A stretch of 64,000 nucleotides of DNA, taken from positions 11,532,001 through 11,596,000 of the forward strand of contig CP018627.1 in the NCBI GenBank assembly GCA_002021875.1, read 5' to 3'. Origin of the DNA: Streptomyces hygroscopicus (GTDB lineage: Bacteria > Actinomycetota > Actinomycetes > Streptomycetales > Streptomycetaceae). This document shows positions 27,330 to 36,080 of the stretch, piece after piece. Made by a program: the position numbers and the translations under genes. Under the pieces are notes generated by a model. It was given only the letters and a program-made list of their open reading frames with translations. It searched no databases and was not told the origin of the DNA. Each line of letters begins with the position of its first letter. The first letter of the stretch is position 1.

Positions 27330-27490
27330 CTGGTGCCTCCTTCATGCGACGGTCTGGCCCAGGAAAAGTCCCCTAGCGGGCAGGAGCTCTTCGCGTTTCT
27401 GATCACCTACCGGACGTCCTGCCGCGCGGAAGCACGAGGTTTGACACTCCCTGACGACGACCTCGCGTGCCACCGGTCCGTTCACGTCGT

Positions 27491-29056
27491 TCACCGGATG
27501 CGGCTCTCGCTCCCGGCCCACGCCTTGTCCCGCAACACAAACTTCTGGATCTTTCCGGTGGAGGTCTTCGGCAACTCGGTGAACGTGACCGTCTTCGGCG
27601 CTTTGAACCGGGCCAGCCTGCCCCGCACATGCTCGATGATCTCCGCCTCGGTGGCTGTAGCGCCTTCCCGCAGGCTCACATAGGCGGCAGGGACCTCACC
27701 CCAGCGCTCGTCCGGCACCGCGATCACCGCCACCTCCAGTACCGCCGGATGATCCATGATCGCCTGCTCCACCTCGACCGACGCGATGTTCTCCCCACCC
27801 GAGATGATCACGTCCTTCGAGCGGTCACGCAGCTCCACGTACCCGTCGGGGTGCAGGATGCCGATGTCCCCGGTCCGGAACCATCCGTCCGGCACCGCTG
27901 CCAAGGTGGCCTCCGGGTCGTCGAGGTAGCCGAGCATGAGGTTGTTGCCGCGCAACGCGATCTGCCCCGTGGTGACACCGTCCGCGGGGACGTCCGTGCC
28001 GTCGTCCGCGATCACCCGCGGCACGCACGAGATCATGTTCCCGACGCCCTGGCGCGCCTTGAGCCGCGCTTGTGCCGCGGCGTCGCGGTCGTTCCACTCC
28101 GGGCGCCAGTCGCACAGCATCGCTGGGCCGTAAGTCTCGGTCAGCCCGTACAGGTGCGTGACCTCGAACCCCAGCTCCGCCGTCCGCCGCAGGATCGCCG
28201 GCGACGGCGGCGCCCCACCGGTGGCGATCCGCACCGTGCGGTCCAGTGGTGCGGCCTCTTGGGCGTGGGCGATCATCGACAGCACCGTCGGCGCCCCGTT
28301 GAGGTGCGTGACGCCCTCCTCCCGGAGCAGTCGCCAGATCTCCGCCGGATTCACCTTCGGCAGGCAGACGTGCGTCCCAGCCGCCGCGGTCACCGCCCAC
28401 GGGAACGTCCATCCGTTGCAGTGGAACATCGGCAGCGTCCACAGGTGCACGCTCGACGGCGTCAGTCCGGTGTGCCCCACCATCGCCACGGCCTGGAGGA
28501 ACGCGCCCCGGTGGTGGTACATCACGCCCTTCGGGCGGCCCGTGGTCCCCGAGGTGTAGTTGATCGACAGCAGCGCCCGTTCGTCGGTAGGGGTCAGATG
28601 CAGTGGCTCCGCCGCGGCCAGCAGATCCTCGTATTCCCGCCCCGCCCTGATCCGGTGCGGTGGGGCGGCCAGCCGGGCCAGGGCCTCGTCCACCAACGCG
28701 TCGAACGACGGGTCGTGGATCAGCACGGACGCCTTGGAGTGCTCCAGGATGTAGGCGACCTCGCCCACCGACAGCCGGGTGTTCACCGCGACCAGCGGCA
28801 CCCCCGCCCACGGCACCCCGTAGTGCGCCTCCAGCGGCACATGCGTGTTCGGCGCCAGCACCGCCACCGGACGCCCCCCGGCCAACGAGGCCAGCCCGCC
28901 CGCCAACCGCTGACACCGATCACGCAGCTCCGCATAGGTCCACCGGGACCGCCCATCCACCACCGCGACCCGATCCCCGTGCGCCGCCGCGGCACGATCC
29001 AGATACGACGTCGGGGTCAACGGCTCGAAGGACAGGGAGCCCGGGTCGCGGGTCAT
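27491..29056 (-). CDS. Acyl-CoA synthetase / AMP-dependent ligase
   Basis: 521 residues of the ANL superfamily. The AMP-binding loop YTSGTTGRPKG is at about residue 167, then FHCNGWTFPWAV, YGLTETYGP (A5), WFRTGDIG (A7), RSKDVIISGGENIAS (A8) and catalytic Lys in KTSTGKIQK near the end. It resembles medium-chain or fatty-acid-type ligases that activate a carboxylate to its CoA thioester. Its ATG overlaps the stop of a truncated enoyl-CoA hydratase ORF (ATGA), placing it in one transcript with the monooxygenase at 29157-30338. Confidence 0.92.
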   Translation of the reverse strand: MTRDPGSLSFEPLTPTSYLDRAAAAHGDRVAVVDGRSRWTYAELRDRCQRLAGGLASLAGGRPVAVLAPNTHVPLEAHYGVPWAGVPLVAVNTRLSVGEVAYILEHSKASVLIHDPSFDALVDEALARLAAPPHRIRAGREYEDLLAAAEPLHLTPTDERALLSINYTSGTTGRPKGVMYHHRGAFLQAVAMVGHTGLTPSSVHLWTLPMFHCNGWTFPWAVTAAAGTHVCLPKVNPAEIWRLLREEGVTHLNGAPTVLSMIAHAQEAAPLDRTVRIATGGAPPSPAILRRTAELGFEVTHLYGLTETYGPAMLCDWRPEWNDRDAAAQARLKARQGVGNMISCVPRVIADDGTDVPADGVTTGQIALRGNNLMLGYLDDPEATLAAVPDGWFRTGDIGILHPDGYVELRDRSKDVIISGGENIASVEVEQAIMDHPAVLEVAVIAVPDERWGEVPAAYVSLREGATATEAEIIEHVRGRLARFKAPKTVTFTELPKTSTGKIQKFVLRDKAWAGSESRIR

Positions 29057-29160
29057 CGCACCGCTCCGGGCACCGGGACGCCGGTCGTGATCAGGAGGGT
29101 GCCGTTGTCGTGGCGTTCGGTGAGGATGTCGCCGGTGCCGTGGTTGTAGAGGTCGGTCAT
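29053..29160 (-). pseudogene. Truncated enoyl-CoA hydratase (35 codons)
   Basis: The first about 25 codons (MTDLYNHGTGDILTERHDNG ...LLIT) match the full-length enoyl-CoA hydratase at 38224 with one substitution. After that the duplication ends and ten unrelated codons (TGVPVPGAVR) lead to a stop that overlaps the acyl-CoA ligase ATG. The ATG also overlaps the monooxygenase stop, so this remnant now works only as a translational bridge. Confidence 0.85.
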
Positions 29161-30338
29161 CGGCGGGTCTCCTTGTGGTGTGTGGGGTTGTGCTGGGAGT
29201 GGAACTGGCGGAGTGCTTCTTGGTGGGCGGGGCGTGCGGCTCGGATGTCGGCGAGTACGTCGTCGGCGGGGCGGATGACGTTGCGGGGGTTTTTGAAGTG
29301 GGGGATCACGTACTTGCCGAAGAGTTCGATCGAGCGCATGAGCTGGTGGTGGGGGAGGCTGTCGACGCGTAGGACGAGTGCGTCGACGCCCATGTCGGCG
29401 TATCGCTGTACGTGTTCGATGCAGTGGTCCGGGTCGCCGACCATGAAGCCTTGGGAGCGCTCGAACATGTACTCCTCGTCGTCGAAGTCGATGTCTTTGA
29501 CGGCTCCCATGTAGGCGTAGTCCTGTGAGAGCTTGGAGAGCCGTTCGTAGGCGTCGGTGGAGAGTTTGGCCATCTCGAAGAGGGGTTTGGCTTCGGTGCG
29601 GGCCTGTGCTGTTGTCTCGGCGCAGTGCATGCCGCCTGAGATCGCGACCATCTTGCGTGGTGTGATCGGGTGGGGGTGGTCGGTGGCGGCGAGTGTCTTG
29701 TCGTAGAGCTTCACCATGTTTTCGACGAGGTCGTATCCGAGGTAGAGGCCGCCCATGATGGCGCCGATGCCCATGGTGGCCGCGGTTTCGACGGAGCTGG
29801 GGCTGCCGGCGGCGGCTGAGATGGGCGGGTAGGGCGTTTGGAGGGGCTTGGGGACCAGGCTGCGGGGCGGGATCTTGTAGTGCTCGCCCACGTAGGAGAA
29901 CGGGTCGTCCAGGAAGGCGCGGCGGATGAGTTCGACGCCTTCTCGCCACTGGGACTTGTTCTCGGACGGGTCGACTTCGAACGCGCGCAGGGCGAGGGTG
30001 GTGTTGCCGCGTCCGGTGCCGAGTTCGACGCGGCCGTTGGAGAGGATGTCCTCGGTCGCGACGCGCTCGGCCACGCGCAGTGCGTGGTTCATCCGTGTCG
30101 GCAGCAGTGTCACGAGGTGGATGAAGCGGATCCGGCTGGTGAGAGCCATCAGGTACGGGTAGAGCACCTCCGGAGCGGAGACCGAGGCCGTCCCGAGGGC
30201 GACGTGCTGCTCGGAACTGCCGAAGGCATCGAAGCCGACGCGCTCGGCGAGCAGTACCTCCTCGACCAGTTCCCGGTAGCGGTGCTCATGCGTGAGCCCG
30301 ACCGGGGTGTCCCCCTCGGTCATGAGGATGAAGTCCAT
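29157..30338 (-). CDS. Luciferase-like flavin-dependent monooxygenase, left copy
   Basis: 393 residues, identical in amino-acid sequence to the copy at 37046. It is a bacterial-luciferase-fold protein: N-terminal MDFILMTEGDTPVGLTHEHR, SRIRFIHLVTLLPTRMNHAL, the GRVELGTGRGNTTLA segment that lines the flavin phosphate, and PHFKNPRNVIRP near the end. A flavin reductase family gene in the locus suggests an FMN-dependent two-component oxygenase rather than an F420 enzyme. The promoter holds palindromes at 30358 and 30422. Downstream it is coupled to the truncated hydratase and the acyl-CoA ligase. Confidence 0.9.
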   Translation of the reverse strand: MDFILMTEGDTPVGLTHEHRYRELVEEVLLAERVGFDAFGSSEQHVALGTASVSAPEVLYPYLMALTSRIRFIHLVTLLPTRMNHALRVAERVATEDILSNGRVELGTGRGNTTLALRAFEVDPSENKSQWREGVELIRRAFLDDPFSYVGEHYKIPPRSLVPKPLQTPYPPISAAAGSPSSVETAATMGIGAIMGGLYLGYDLVENMVKLYDKTLAATDHPHPITPRKMVAISGGMHCAETTAQARTEAKPLFEMAKLSTDAYERLSKLSQDYAYMGAVKDIDFDDEEYMFERSQGFMVGDPDHCIEHVQRYADMGVDALVLRVDSLPHHQLMRSIELFGKYVIPHFKNPRNVIRPADDVLADIRAARPAHQEALRQFHSQHNPTHHKETRR

Positions 30339-30357
30339 ACCGACCCTTCCGTCGAAT

Positions 30358-30373
30358 GTTATTCGCCAATAAC
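30358..30373. promoter_or_regulatory. GTTA-N8-TAAC operator, proximal to left monooxygenase
   Basis: GTTATT-CGCC-AATAAC, perfect 6-bp arms, 19 bp before the ATG at 30338. One of six related sites. Confidence 0.75.
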
Positions 30374-30421
30374 GTAGGACGTAGTTCAGCCCAGGTCAAG
30401 GCCCCAGAAAGGGCAACAGGC

Positions 30422-30437
30422 GTTACCTTGCGATAAC
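30422..30437. promoter_or_regulatory. GTTA-N8-TAAC operator, distal to left monooxygenase
   Basis: GTTACCTTGCGATAAC, 64 bp from the proximal site. The duplication boundary at 30425 runs through it. Confidence 0.65.
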
Positions 30438-30544
30438 AACTGGTCGCCCAGGCGCGCACGGGAGGGGTCGCGGCCAGGGCGACCCCGGTCGCACCGCGAC
30501 CGACGGCCGCACAGGCGGCAGCGGACTGACGTGGCACCCAGTTC

Positions 30545-30560
30545 GTTACTGTGCACTAAC
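30545..30560. promoter_or_regulatory. GTTA-N8-TAAC operator, distal to third monooxygenase copy
   Basis: GTTACTGTGCACTAAC, 66 bp upstream of the site at 30611; the arrangement matches the other two promoters. Confidence 0.65.
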
Positions 30561-30610
30561 GGCGTCGCCTCTCCATTCGGGGACTTGACCGCACCTAAGC
30601 CAAGCCTTAC

Positions 30611-30626
30611 GTTATTCGTCAATAAC
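30611..30626. promoter_or_regulatory. GTTA-N8-TAAC operator, proximal to third monooxygenase copy
   Basis: GTTATT-CGTC-AATAAC, perfect 6-bp arms, 19 bp before ATG 30646. Confidence 0.75.
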
Positions 30627-30645
30627 ATTCGAGGAAAGGATCGGT

Positions 30646-30816
30646 ATGGACGTCATCGTCATGGCTGAGGGGGACATCCCGACGGGGCTCGCACGGGAGC
30701 ACCGCTACCGAGAGCTGGTCGAGGAGGCGCTACTCGCAGAGCATGTCGACGTTGATGCCTTCGGTGGCTGCCACGACCTTCCCGCCCGAGCTGCCCGCGA
30801 GGTGTGGAATGGCTGA
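30646..30816 (+). pseudogene. Monooxygenase N terminus fused in frame to a hydratase C terminus
   Basis: 56 codons. The first about 40 (MDVIVMAEGDIPTGLAREHR, YRELVEEALLAEHVDVDAFG) are a diverged copy of the luciferase-like monooxygenase start. The last about 14 (LPARAAREVWNG) match the end of the enoyl-CoA hydratase at 39057-39836 (PAARAAREGYHG). An in-frame deletion thus removed most of the monooxygenase and both hydratases, leaving the flavin reductase under the original promoter. The stop overlaps the reductase start, as in the intact locus. Confidence 0.8.
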
Positions 30817-31309
30817 CCAAGTCCAAGGGCTGGACGCGGCTGCCTTCCGTTCGGCGTTGGCCCGCTTCCCTTCCGGCGTGACGATCGTGACGACCCGAAG
30901 CGCCGGGGGCACGTCGCATGGGTTCACCGCGAGTTCCTTCGCGGCGCTGTCGCTTGATCCACCACTTGTTCTCGTTTGTCTGGACCAAGGAGCGGACTGC
31001 TTCTCAGCTTTCATAGCGGCTGAGCAGTTCGTCGTGAACATCGTGACGCCCGCGCATGCGAAGTTGGCCATGAGGTTCGCCACCAAGGGCGAGGACAAGT
31101 TCGCACACGGGAGCTTCGAGTCCGACGAGGGCGGACACCCGATACTGCCCGACGCCGCAGCGGTCATCCGCTGCGAGCTGGAGCAAGCCGTACCCGGCGG
31201 AGATCACGTCATTCTCATCGGTCGTGTGCACGACGCACGCATAGGTAGCGGCAAGCCGGTGATGTGGTACCGCGGTGATTTCCTCCACCTCGGGCAGAGC
31301 GTCACATGA
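30809..31309 (+). CDS. Flavin reductase family protein (copy 1)
   Basis: 166 residues of the HpaC-like flavin-reductase fold: FRSALARFPSGVTIVTTRSA, GFTASSFAALSLDPPLVLVC, FVVNIVT, and the C-terminal DHVILIGRVHDAR and WYRGDFLHLG. It would supply reduced FMN or FAD to the luciferase-like monooxygenase from NAD(P)H. It is roughly 80% identical to the copy at 39829 and keeps its start overlap with the remnant upstream. Start ATG 30809. Confidence 0.9.
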   Translation: MADQVQGLDAAAFRSALARFPSGVTIVTTRSAGGTSHGFTASSFAALSLDPPLVLVCLDQGADCFSAFIAAEQFVVNIVTPAHAKLAMRFATKGEDKFAHGSFESDEGGHPILPDAAAVIRCELEQAVPGGDHVILIGRVHDARIGSGKPVMWYRGDFLHLGQSVT

Positions 31310-31432
31310 ATGACATCGGGCCCGGCTCGTCAGCTCCGGTGGATCGCACGAGTGGTTCATCCACGCGCGGCGCGCGGTGTGGTGGAACCCTCCGCTCGGG
31401 CCGTGCTGCGGGGCCGTCCGGTGGGTGATTCC

Positions 31433-31786
31433 GTGGAGTTCGACCGCGTGAAGATCGGGAACGTGCTGCACCCGGTGGCCGACATCGACGCCGCCGTGCG
31501 CTTCTACACCGACACCTTCGGCCTGGCCACGAAGTTCGTCGACGGCGACCGCTACGCCGCCCTCGACGCCGGCAGCACCACGTTGGCCCTGACCGGCCCG
31601 GCCGAGGACGTCACCGGTGGGGTGCCCGCGGCGTCGTTCAAGGTCCCCGACGTGACCTCGGCGCTCACCGCCCTCGTACAAGGCGGCGGATCCGTAGTCC
31701 GGGAGCCCGAGCAGGGCCCGCACGAGGTCCGAGCCGTGGCCCGGGACCCATGGGGCAACACCGTAGTGATCTACGGGCCGCGGTAG
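31433..31786 (+). CDS. VOC-family (glyoxalase/dioxygenase fold) protein
   Basis: 117 residues with one VOC domain: VLHPVADIDAAVRFYTDTFG, YAALDAGSTTLALTGPAED, VPDVTSALTALVQGGGSVV and ARDPWGNTVVIYGP. Metal-ligand positions are only partly obvious. VOC proteins include glyoxalases, bleomycin-binding proteins and extradiol dioxygenases; the role is unknown. GTG 31433 is the likely start since the frame upstream has no domain. It follows the reductase but is not present in the intact locus. Confidence 0.75.
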   Translation: MEFDRVKIGNVLHPVADIDAAVRFYTDTFGLATKFVDGDRYAALDAGSTTLALTGPAEDVTGGVPAASFKVPDVTSALTALVQGGGSVVREPEQGPHEVRAVARDPWGNTVVIYGPR

Positions 31787-32003
31787 CGGTCAGTCCGGTA
31801 GCGGATCGGCCTCCGCCGTGCCCCAGACCGAGACGTCGGATGCCATGGACATTCCTGTTCGTGTCCCTCCCCGGCCGTCGGCCAGATCCCAGATCTTCTG
31901 CGCGCCGGAACGACCTGCGCGTCCGAGGCACCAACGCTCGCCGACCGCGTCACCTGCCCTCCAAGCCCGGAAGGTTTCCGTGCACCCCGTCTTCCCCTCA
32001 CCC

Positions 32004-33107
32004 TCACCCGATCGCCCGCCGGCACCGGACCAACGGCCACGTAGGCACCTGCGCCCACTCGGTGAAGAACATGAAGACCAGATAGACGACTCCGACGGCC
32101 CAGAGGTTGGTTGCTGCGATGAGGAGTGCGAAGACCGGCCAAGCGATGACGGCGAAGATGATGTTGGACGCCAGCAGGATGGGCTTGCGGTCGTAGCGAT
32201 CCGTCAACTTGCCCGTCCATGGGTAGGTGAGGGTGGCCAGGGCGATGCACAACGCTGAGGTCCAGGCGACGCCTGTGGCGGAGAATCCTTCCTCCTGCAG
32301 GAAGATGGCGAAGTAGGCAACGCCGAAGTAGCCGGTGCCGTTGAACGCGATAGCCAGGCCCGCCACGCGGGCAACCGACAGCGGGTGGCTACGCAGAGCG
32401 GCCAGCATCGGGCTGCGTACGATCGCGGCCTTCTCCTTCAGCTCTTGGAATTGAGGCGACTCCTCGACCCGCAGCCGAGCCTGCAGACACACCACAGTGA
32501 GGACCAGTGAGAGGAGGAACGGAATCCGCCAGCCCCACGTTGCCATCTGGTCGGCCGGAACCAGCAGACGGACCAGCCCTACGACGCCAGCGGCCACGGC
32601 GAACCCGAGAGTAGACCCCATGGAAACCGTCGATCCGTAGAAGCCCCGCTTGCCGGGCGACGCCAGCTCGGCGATGTAGGTGGCAGCGCCACCGATCTCA
32701 CCACCGGCAGCGAACCCTTGGGCGAGTCGCACAACGATGATTGCGATCGTCCCGGCGACTCCAATCTGTCCGTAGGTGGGCAGCAGGCCCATCACGCCGC
32801 ACGCCACGCCCATCATCACGATCGTCGCGACGAGGGCTGTCCGGCGGCCGCGGCGGTCGCCGAGGCGACTGAAGAACCAGCCACCGAGCGGACGGATGAG
32901 GTAGGACGACGCGAACACCGCGAGCGCGGACAGGGTTGAGACCGTCGGATTGTCGCTGGGGAAGAACAACGGTCCGATGGTGAGCGTCAGAAACCCATAG
33001 ACACTGAAGTCGTAGTACTCGATCAGTGTCCCGACGCCGCCCGCCAGCGATGCACGCCGGGCGGACCTCAAGCTGATCGTCTTTTCGGAATGTTGTGCCG
33101 TCGTCAT
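32004..33107 (-). pseudogene. MFS transporter (MHS/ProP-like), 3'-truncated
   Basis: The 367 residues begin like metabolite:H+ symporters (GTLIEYYDFSVYGFLTLTIG, RPLGGWFFSRLGDRRGRRTA, RLAQGFAAGGEIGGAATYIAE) and run through about ten helices. After VYLVFMFFTEWAQVPTW the usual last two helices are replaced by WPLVRCRRAIG. Family members are about 430-450 residues. The 3' end was probably lost in a rearrangement at about 32050, so the transporter is likely inactive. Confidence 0.7.
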
Positions 33108-33862
33108 TGGCTCTCCTTGTCACACCAGGATGGGAGATGCGCCGTTCGGCCGCCCTCGCCGCGCGAGGGCGGCGCCGTTACGTTGCTCGGCGCGATCAGG
33201 GGGTGGGTCCTGACTGGACCCTTCCGTCGGGTCAGGCTCCGAGGCACTGTGGCGAGGTCGATAGTTGCCGGTGCCCGGTGCTGCCTCAGGGGGCTGAAGC
33301 CCCCATCTCTCTGGGTTCGAGCCGCGCAGGCGTCAGGGCTACCTCGTCGGTGACTGCTGATTCGACGACTGCGGGATGACCATCGGATGATGGGGCGCAT
33401 TGATGGAGCGCCGCCGATCGCATGCCATACCTCGTGGGTCAGCAAGAACTGCGTACGCACACACTCGATGCACTTCGCATGTGCTGACTCTGACCCGTCG
33501 TACACAGACGCGCAATGCACTGATACGACTGGACTAATTCAAATTCCACAAGCATGGATGCAGAAGAGACATGGTCCGGGAGTGGCGCGCAGGAATGGAA
33601 TTAAGTCAGCATTGCCGAACGACTCAAGCCGCAGGGCGGTCCGGGGAACCGAGCTGCTCGGCCCAGGACAGAAGCCCGAGATGATCTGTGGTCGTCGTGC
33701 CTTTGGCGCGCTCACCGAGTCTGCGTCGCGGCGCCGACTCGCGCTGCTTGGATCTGTTGCCGTGTCAGGTCGGGAGCTGCATGAGTCCACCCATTGCTGT
33801 ATACGCGTCAGCAGACGTAGGGGCCATGGCCAACCCATCAAGGTTCTTCGCTAATGCGACCG
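33108..33862. other. Gene-free stretch, relatively AT-rich
   Basis: 755 bp between the MFS start and the acyl-CoA synthetase remnant. Parts (33380-33620) are clearly less GC-rich than the surroundings. I see no gene, repeat or RNA structure in it. It may be foreign or old decayed sequence. Confidence 0.45.
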
Positions 33863-34922
33863 CTACCGTAGGTGGTTCGCGATCACTGTGTCGTCATTCC
33901 CGCCGTACATTTCATCGATCAACGTGGCGAATGAACTCACTACCGCGTTCCGCTTGACCTTGCCGTTCGCGGTCCGCTCGCCGCGTTCGGCCTCGAGGGG
34001 CCGAGGCAGCACGCGGAAGTCCTTCAGCTGTTGCGCGCGCGAGGTCCGTGTTGACTCGCCCGAGCTCAGCTCGCAGGCGTTCGGACAGTGCCGCCGTAGT
34101 CAGCGCCTTGGCCTGCGCGCTCGGCTCGAGCAGCACGGTGAGGCACTTGCGCGCGTCGCCCACGACGATCGCTTCGCTGATCAGCGAGCTCTCCTTCAGC
34201 CGGGTTTCGATCGGCTGCGGATTGATCGTTTTGCCGCCGCTGGTGATGATCAGGTCCTTCTTTCGGCCGATGAGGCGGATCTCACCGTGCGCGCTACGCT
34301 TAATCAGGTCGCCGGTACGGAACCAACCGTCCTGCAGAACGGCATCAGTCTCTTCCGGGTTGCGCAAGTATTCGCGGAACAGCAGTGGTGCGCGGACCAG
34401 CATCTCACCATCATGTGCGACCTCGACCTCGAAGCGTGCGCAGCTCCTCCCACGTTGTCCCGGTGGTTGCCTCAGATAGCGCCGGGGGGCGGTGTCCATG
34501 CCGACGACGAGCCGCAGCTTCGGTGCGCGGGCTGCGATCTCCGCCACCTTGTTGAGCTCCGTGGTTGTCTCGCCCATAAAGGCCACTGCCTCGCTGTGCG
34601 CCAGGATCTGCTCGATCTCGGCGGGCGAGTTGGTCGGGTAGACGCCGACCACCACGCCGCCGACACTCTGCACGGCCAGTGCGGCGAAGGCCCATTCCGG
34701 GCGTGCGCTGCTCATCACCGCGACGCGATCGCCGTGCCGCACGCCGTGCTCGACAAGGCCGAGCGCGATCTCGCGTACTCGGTCTCGGTACGTCCGCCAC
34801 GTGATCGCGTGCACAACCCCATCGCGCCAGTGGCGCAGCGCAACGATGTTGGGCTCAGAGCGCGCACGATCAAGCAACAGCTGCGGATGCGTCCGGATCG
34901 GTTCAAAATTCATCAGATCCAT
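33863..34922 (-). pseudogene. Acyl-CoA synthetase, internally deleted and frameshifted
   Basis: A diverged copy of the enzyme at 40376. It starts MDLMNFEPIRTHPQLLLDRA and is intact through PKLRLVVGMDTAP. About 240 residues, including the AMP-binding loop, are then missing and the sequence resumes at EVEVAHDGEMLVRAPLLF ... WFRTGDLIKRSAHGEIRLIG. A small indel near 34045 shifts the frame; in the shifted frame the tail (QLKDFRVLPRPLE ... SSFATLIDEMYGG) runs to a stop at 33863. It cannot be active. Confidence 0.88.
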
Positions 34923-34976
34923 CACACGGCCTCTCCGCAGATCCACGAGAGCTGACGAGCCAGGTGATGTCATCCA

Positions 34977-35024
34977 TGTAACACCCTGCCCGAGGTGGAG
35001 GAAATCACCGCGGTACCACGTCAT
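34977..35024 (-). pseudogene. Flavin reductase C-terminal remnant
   Basis: MTWYRGDFLHLGQGVT matches the last 16 residues of the flavin reductases; the stop codon TGA has become TGG. It sits just upstream of the acyl-CoA synthetase remnant, in the same gene order as the intact locus. Confidence 0.75.
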
Positions 35025-35036
35025 CGGCTCGCAGAG

Positions 35037-35126
35037 TTCAACAGCGGCCTTGATCCCGACATCGTCGCGGCGACCATCCGCACCGCCGCGATCAACGCGC
35101 TGCTCGTCCCCGCGGACGCGATCTGA
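35037..35126 (+). pseudogene. TetR C-terminal remnant, inverted
   Basis: 29 codons (FNSGLDPDIVAATIRTAAIN then ALLVPADAI) plus stop match the last 29 residues of the TetR gene at 35464 with two changes, on the opposite strand. Similarity continues about 9 bp past the stop. Confidence 0.8.
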
Positions 35127-35319
35127 CAAGAAGAGTACGGCTCGATCGCCCTCCGCAGCACACCGGATCCTTCGACATCCGGCCGAGTCTGCCCAGGCCT
35201 AGGCGGTCAAGGACATCACCTCACCCACGACACTGCGCGAGCGTTGGCTTGGGGAGATGCTGTTCGCGGTCCTGGACGACTTCTCCCTGCACCGGCACGC
35301 GGTCCACCCTGGACCGCTG

Positions 35320-35446
35320 CCGACGACGCGGAGCCAACGCTCGCCGCCAGCGGTTCGCCGACATCCGGGTCACCCCGAAGAGCCGGGTCACCTCCCGGGC
35401 ACCAGCCCCGGCCTGGATCAGGTCAGCGGCTACGAGCCGCGCCCTT
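35320..35446 (-). pseudogene. IS630-type transposase HTH remnant
   Basis: The minus strand encodes [20 protein letters not shown] then [14 protein letters not shown], the N-terminal helix-turn-helix of an IS630-family (winged-helix) transposase. Nothing of the catalytic domain follows. The rest of 35127-35463 has no recognisable gene. Confidence 0.55.
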
Positions 35447-35463
35447 GAAGACCGCTCTTCTTG

Positions 35464-36066
35464 TCAGCTCGCGTCCGCGGGGACGAGCAGCGCGTTGATC
35501 GCGGCGGTGCGGATGGTCGTCGCGACGATGTCGGGATCGAGGCCGCTGTTGAACTGGGGTACCGCGTTGATCATCGAGAAGACGGCGTGTGTGAGAACGC
35601 GGGTCTGCGCGTCTGACAGGTCGGGCCGCAGCCGGGTGACCAGTCCGCTCCACTCTTCGGCGTAGAGGCGCATCATGCGTCGCATGCGATGGCGTTCGTC
35701 CTCGGGGACGTTGTGTTCGTTCTTCAGGAACACCAGCGTGGACGGAACGTTCTGGAGACTGCGTTTGACGTGGTAATCGATCATCTCCTCAAGTGCCTTG
35801 CGTGGATCCGTCACCTCGGCTGCCGTCTTGCGGGCATGAGCCAGCAGTTCGTCCAGCGGATCCTCGAGCACGGCGATCAGCAACGCCTGCTTGCTCGGGA
35901 AGTGCCGGTAGAGCGCGGGGCCGGTCACACCGGCACGCGCGCCGATCATCTCAGTGGTGACCGCATCGAAGGCACGCTCGTTGAACAACTCTCCGGCGAC
36001 CTTGATCAGCACCTGCCGACGGGTGGCGCGGGGAGACGCGGTACGGGGGGTAGGTGAGCTCGACAC
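35464..36066 (-). CDS. TetR-family transcriptional regulator
   Basis: 200 residues: HTH RRQVLIKVAGELFNERAFDA then RAGVTGPALYRHFPSKQALL, with a TetR_C helical domain including DPRKALEEMIDYHVKRSLQN. It is 14 bp downstream of the creatininase-family gene and co-directional, so probably co-transcribed. It is the best local candidate to bind the GTTA-N8-TAAC palindromes in front of the three monooxygenase genes, perhaps with a CoA ester or the substrate as effector. A fragment of a second copy lies at 35037. Confidence 0.9.
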   Translation of the reverse strand: MSSSPTPRTASPRATRRQVLIKVAGELFNERAFDAVTTEMIGARAGVTGPALYRHFPSKQALLIAVLEDPLDELLAHARKTAAEVTDPRKALEEMIDYHVKRSLQNVPSTLVFLKNEHNVPEDERHRMRRMMRLYAEEWSGLVTRLRPDLSDAQTRVLTHAVFSMINAVPQFNSGLDPDIVATTIRTAAINALLVPADAS

Positions 36067-36080
36067 ACAGAGAGTCTAGT

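Larger units (their letters stand above)
29085..30425 (-). repeat. 1341-bp inverted repeat, left copy
   Basis: Co-linear and nearly identical to 36959-38299 in opposite orientation, without indels. It contains the complete monooxygenase gene, its promoter with one full operator and half of another, and the first 25 codons of the enoyl-CoA hydratase. Confidence 0.9.

Noticed and set aside
29157..30338. Calling the duplicated luciferase-like enzymes F420-dependent like the one at 58154
   Set aside because: Flavin reductase genes accompany the locus and the sequence lacks the turn typical of the F420 enzyme, so an FMN-type two-component oxygenase fits better.
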